32,110 nt of DNA, from NCBI GenBank assembly GCA_000514715.1, contig AZWL01000020.1, positions 125,897-158,006 of the forward strand, written 5' to 3'. Below, one piece after another: positions 29,605-32,110 of this stretch. Position 1 is the first letter of the stretch; every line of letters begins with the position of its first letter. A model generated the notes under the pieces. It was not told where the DNA came from and did not search any database. It saw only the letters and a program-made list of their open reading frames with translations. Origin of the DNA: Streptomyces sp. CNH099. GTDB taxonomy: Bacteria > Actinomycetota > Actinomycetes > Streptomycetales > Streptomycetaceae. A program made the translations under genes and the position numbers.

Positions 29605-30312
29605 TTGTTGAAGCTCATCAACGCCGGGTTAGGCAGAACCGGCACGACCTCGCTTCAGGTAGCGCTGGAGCGGCTCGGATACGGGCCCTGCTACCACATG
29701 TTCGACATCGTCAGCAACGAGGAGCGGCTGGCGGAGTGGGAAGGCATCGTCTGCGACGGCAAGCAGCCCGACTGGCCGTCGGTGTTCGACGGCTTCGCCT
29801 CCATCGTGGACGGGCCCCCCTCCCTGCACTACGCGCAGATCATGAAGGCGTTCCCGGAGGCGAAGATCGTGCTGACGGTGCGCGACGCCGAGGGCTGGTA
29901 CCGCAGCACGCACGACACGCTGTACCAGTTCGTCGTCCGCAACCGGCAGAACCCGCCGGAGGCGGGCACCCGGCAGGCCCGGATGTTCCGCATGATCAAC
30001 GTCTTGATGTGGGACGGCCTCCTCAACGGCCGGTTCGACGACCGGCAGTACGCGATGGACGTCTACCGCCGGTACAACCAGGACGTCATCGACGCCGTCC
30101 CCGCGGACCGGCTCCTCGTCTACGACGTGCAGCAGGGCTGGGAGCCGCTGTGCACCTTCCTCGGCGCCGACGTGCCGGCGGAGGAGTTCCCGCACGTCAA
30201 CAGCACCGCGTCGATGCGCGAGCGGATGCAGAGCCTCGGCGGCGGCCCGCCCGCCGCGCCCGAAGGGCTGAACCGCCCCGGGCCGGGGCCGGCCGCGCAG
30301 CCGCCGGGCTGA
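29605..30312 (+). CDS. Sulfotransferase-family P-loop protein with TTA codon
   Basis: 235 aa from a TTG start at 29605 (a second TTG is next to it; GGAGAGG about 10 bases upstream). The PAPS-binding loop NAGLGRTGTTSLQVALERLG opens the protein, and VLTVRDAEGWYRSTHDTLY matches the 3'-phosphate region. The layout is that of the short Sulfotransfer_4-type proteins. The C-terminal 25 residues are Pro/Gly-rich. Codon 9 (29629-29631) is TTA, followed by a rare AGA, so translation may depend on bldA. Transfer of sulfate to a hydroxyl of the product is the family reaction, but many members of this subfamily are uncharacterised. Confidence 0.85.
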   Translation: MLKLINAGLGRTGTTSLQVALERLGYGPCYHMFDIVSNEERLAEWEGIVCDGKQPDWPSVFDGFASIVDGPPSLHYAQIMKAFPEAKIVLTVRDAEGWYRSTHDTLYQFVVRNRQNPPEAGTRQARMFRMINVLMWDGLLNGRFDDRQYAMDVYRRYNQDVIDAVPADRLLVYDVQQGWEPLCTFLGADVPAEEFPHVNSTASMRERMQSLGGGPPAAPEGLNRPGPGPAAQPPG

Positions 30313-30328
30313 CGCCTCCACCACCACC

Positions 30329-30361
30329 CGGGCCGGGGCCGCGCAGCGGGGTCCCGGCCCG
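30329..30361. terminator. 12-bp hairpin between convergent genes
   Basis: CGGGCCGGGGCC (30329-30340) pairs with GGTCCCGGCCCG (30350-30361) with one G-U pair and a 9-base loop. Lies between the sulfotransferase and regulator stops. Bidirectional terminator candidate. Confidence 0.75.
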
Positions 30362-30375
30362 TTCCCGTACCGCCG

Positions 30376-31521
30376 TCACACCGCCTGCTGCCGGCTCCGC
30401 AGCCGCTCGGCGAACAGGCCCCACTCCCTGCTGATGCCGTCGGCGATCGGCGCGATGACGCCGAGCCAGTGCGCGGGCACCGCCTCGACCAGGTCCTGCC
30501 ACCCGTCCGGGTCGGCGGCGTGCAGCGCCATCCACTGCAGGAACTCCTTGCCGCTCTCGGTGTAGCGGACGGTCGGGTCGGCGGCCACCTTGTCGGCCAC
30601 GCCCGCCCAGGTCGGCGGCGGTTCGGCGTAGTTGCGGCGGCGTGCGGCCGGGGCGGCCGCCGGGGCCGCGCCCCGGCCGGACGGCGCGGTGCTCCCCGCC
30701 GCGGCGGGGAGCACCTTGCGGACCCCCGCCGCCGGCGCCGCCGCCGCGTGCACCGCGGGCCGCGGGGCGGGCCCCCGGCGGCCGTTGCGCTCCGGGCTGA
30801 CGCCGCGGCGCAGCCGCGCCTTGACGTCGTGCACCGTGCCCAGCGACACGTCCGTCTCCCGCGCCACCTGCCGCAGCGGCGCGTCGGGGTGGGCGCTGAT
30901 GTACTCCGCGGCGCGGCGCCTGCCCTCCCCCGCGTACACCGGCCGCTTGCGGCCGTCGCGCCCGATCCGCTTCCCGGCGGGGTCCGCCGCGCCCTCCGTA
31001 CGCGGCCGCAGCGCGGCGATCGTCTTGGCGCTGAGCCCGCTGACCCCGGCGATGGCCCGGTCGGACCAGTCCGGGTGCGCGGCCAGCACGCGGCGGGCGC
31101 CGTCGAGCCGGTCGGCCTTCGACAGCGGCAGCCCGTGCGCGCTGTTGGCCTGCATGGCGAGGACGAGCGCCTCGGCGTCGGTGCAGTCGAGGAGGCGCAC
31201 CCGGACGCTCGCGTCGCCGCGGAGCCGGGCGGCCTCCAGCCGGTGCAGCCCGTCGATGACGCGGCAGCCGTCCTTCTGCACGAGCAGCGGCGGCAGCTCC
31301 GCGCGGGCGGTGGCCTCGGCGAGCAGCTGGACGTGGGCGGCGTCCGTGCCGGCCCGGCGGAGCCGCGGCCCGGGCGACAGTGCGTGGACCGGGATGTCCC
31401 GGGCGGGCAGCCCCTCGAACCTCCCGGGGTCCCACGCCCCGCCGGCCGCCGGTTCGTCGTCTGGCGCGGCGCCGCCGCGGCCGTCTGCGCTCGCTGTGGT
31501 CTGCACGTCATGGACGGACAT
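30376..31521 (-). CDS. StrR/NovG-like pathway activator (ParB-fold DNA-binding protein)
   Basis: 381 aa; ATG at 31521 with AGGAG about 10 bases upstream. The N-terminal ParB-like domain (about residues 38-115) runs IPVHALSPGPRLRRAG, LPPLLVQKDGCRVIDGLHRLEAARLRG; the VIDGxHRLxAA box is the StrR/NovG signature. A helix-turn-helix follows (about 135-165, SDRAIAGVSGLSAKTIAALR) and a second HTH-like segment (RQVARETDVSLGTVHDVKARL, about 212-235). The middle and end are Ala/Pro-rich with a W-rich tail. StrR-type proteins activate streptomycin, novobiocin and teicoplanin clusters by binding GTTC..-N11-..GAAC palindromes, and two such sites lie in this window. A chromosome-partition ParB is excluded by context and signature. 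Confidence 0.87.
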   Translation of the reverse strand: MSVHDVQTTASADGRGGAAPDDEPAAGGAWDPGRFEGLPARDIPVHALSPGPRLRRAGTDAAHVQLLAEATARAELPPLLVQKDGCRVIDGLHRLEAARLRGDASVRVRLLDCTDAEALVLAMQANSAHGLPLSKADRLDGARRVLAAHPDWSDRAIAGVSGLSAKTIAALRPRTEGAADPAGKRIGRDGRKRPVYAGEGRRRAAEYISAHPDAPLRQVARETDVSLGTVHDVKARLRRGVSPERNGRRGPAPRPAVHAAAAPAAGVRKVLPAAAGSTAPSGRGAAPAAAPAARRRNYAEPPPTWAGVADKVAADPTVRYTESGKEFLQWMALHAADPDGWQDLVEAVPAHWLGVIAPIADGISREWGLFAERLRSRQQAV

Positions 31522-31604
31522 CCGGTGCGGCTCCTCTCGGCTGCTGTCTCCGACGAGCCTGGCAGCGGAGTCTCTAGCCGCGGTCGAACGCGGGTCGACG
31601 GGGT

Positions 31605-31638
31605 GCGGGGCCCCCGCCCGCGGCGGCCGGGGCCCCGC
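31605..31638. terminator. 10-bp GC hairpin after the partial monooxygenase gene
   Basis: GCGGGGCCCC (31605-31614) pairs exactly with GGGGCCCCGC (31629-31638). Lies just after the minus-strand monooxygenase stop and before the regulator, so it may separate the two transcripts. The remaining 80 bases to the regulator start hold one half StrR site. Confidence 0.65.
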
Positions 31639-31647
31639 GCGCCGGGC

Positions 31648-32110
31648 CTACCCGGGCGGGAAGGCGGCGGTGGTGCGGGCGGGGCCGAACCAGCGGGCGA
31701 GCGCGTCGCCCAGCTCCTCCCCGCTGCCGGGATCTGCCCAGGCCACGTACCCGTCGGGCCGGATGAGCACCGCCGGCGGAGGCACCGGCCCGGGACCGGG
31801 CGCCCACGTACCGGCAACCGTGTCCACCCGGTCCTCCCAGCCCCCGGCGCCGTCGCCCGCCGCCACCAGCACCCCCCGCGCCGCATGCAGCAACTCCGCC
31901 ACCCGGACCCGCGAACCGTCGGGACGCACCAGCTCCCGATCCGGCGCCAACCGCCGCCCCAGCAGCGGATGCTCCCCCGCCCCCACCTCGTACCGGATCC
32001 CCAACCCGCTGAGCATCCCCGCCATGTACCCGGCGGCGTCATTCTCGGCCACCAGCTCGCCGAGGACGCCGCGCACCGGGTCCATCTCCTCGCCGGTGAG
32101 CCGCAGTTCG
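31648..32110 (-). CDS. FAD-dependent aromatic monooxygenase, C-terminal part only
   Basis: About 154 C-terminal residues; the gene runs off the right edge. HPLLGRRLAPDRELVRPDGSRVRVAELL, then HAARGVLVAAGDG and VLIRPDGYVAWADPGSG are the thioredoxin-like C-terminal domain found in the three complete monooxygenases of this window. The FAD-binding part lies outside. It makes a fourth enzyme of this type. Minus strand, upstream of the StrR-like regulator gene but separated by a hairpin. Confidence 0.9.
   Translation of the reverse strand, partial: ELRLTGEEMDPVRGVLGELVAENDAAGYMAGMLSGLGIRYEVGAGEHPLLGRRLAPDRELVRPDGSRVRVAELLHAARGVLVAAGDGAGGWEDRVDTVAGTWAPGPGPVPPPAVLIRPDGYVAWADPGSGEELGDALARWFGPARTTAAFPPG

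Noticed and set aside
30376..31521. Chromosome-partition ParB
   Set aside because: The VIDGLHRLEAARL box, HTH layout and cluster setting fit StrR/NovG regulators; no ParA is adjacent.
31581..31589. CGGTCGAAC half site upstream of the StrR-like gene
   Set aside because: It could hint at autoregulation, but the left arm is missing; too weak to call an operator.

Overview
The window is very GC-rich with actinomycete codon use, Streptomyces-type ribosome binding sites and two TTA (bldA-type) leucine codons. It is therefore most likely from Streptomyces or a close actinomycete relative. Nearly all of it is one secondary-metabolite gene cluster that continues past both ends: the first gene, an exporter, and the last gene, a flavin monooxygenase, are both cut by the window edges. 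No gap between genes exceeds 300 bases.

Left block (1-9349, all minus strand). One tightly packed operon runs ferredoxin > 671-aa protein of unknown family > amidase > glutamine-synthetase-like ligase > adenylosuccinate-lyase-like enzyme > GNAT acetyltransferase > OmpR-type regulator > MFS exporter. Several stops and starts overlap. The first six genes match, in kind and order, the cassette shared by the fosfazinomycin and kinamycin clusters. That cassette builds an acetylhydrazine synthon and carries it on glutamate, supplying a ready-made N-N unit.

Middle block (9450-14012). It holds a VOC/PhnB-like protein, a CxxC-containing AhpD/CMD-family protein, an MMPL transporter and an ECF sigma factor with a SnoaL-like tail. 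The AhpD and MMPL genes each have a close match to the ECF41 promoter (TGTCACA-N16-CGTC), which suggests a small sigma regulon inside the cluster.

Polyketide block (14021-25503, minus strand). The order of transcription is FAD monooxygenase > AlpJ/JadG-like ring-opening oxygenase > TcmI-type cyclase > KS-alpha > KS-beta/CLF > ACP > ketoreductase > didomain aromatase/cyclase > two more FAD monooxygenases > alpha/beta hydrolase. This resembles the order of the kinamycin (alp) genes. With the N-N cassette it points to a diazobenzofluorene-type product (kinamycin/lomaiviticin/nenestatin-like). The product is an inference. Enzymes that make nitrous acid (CreE/CreD type) or attach the hydrazine to the polyketide (AlpH type) are not visible in the window.

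Right block (25680-32110). It contains a SnoaL-like protein, a PPOX/F420-type flavoprotein, a 38-aa peptide gene, an 82-aa DUF6059-like protein, an alpha/beta hydrolase, an SDR, an AhpD paralogue that has lost its CxxC, a TTA-containing sulfotransferase-like protein, a StrR/NovG-like ParB-fold regulator and a fourth, partial FAD monooxygenase. Two near-consensus StrR/NovG palindromes (GTTC..-N11-..GAAC) sit before the N-N operon (9450-9478) and between the SDR and the AhpD paralogue (28989-29017). They tie the regulator at the right end to targets about 20 kb apart.
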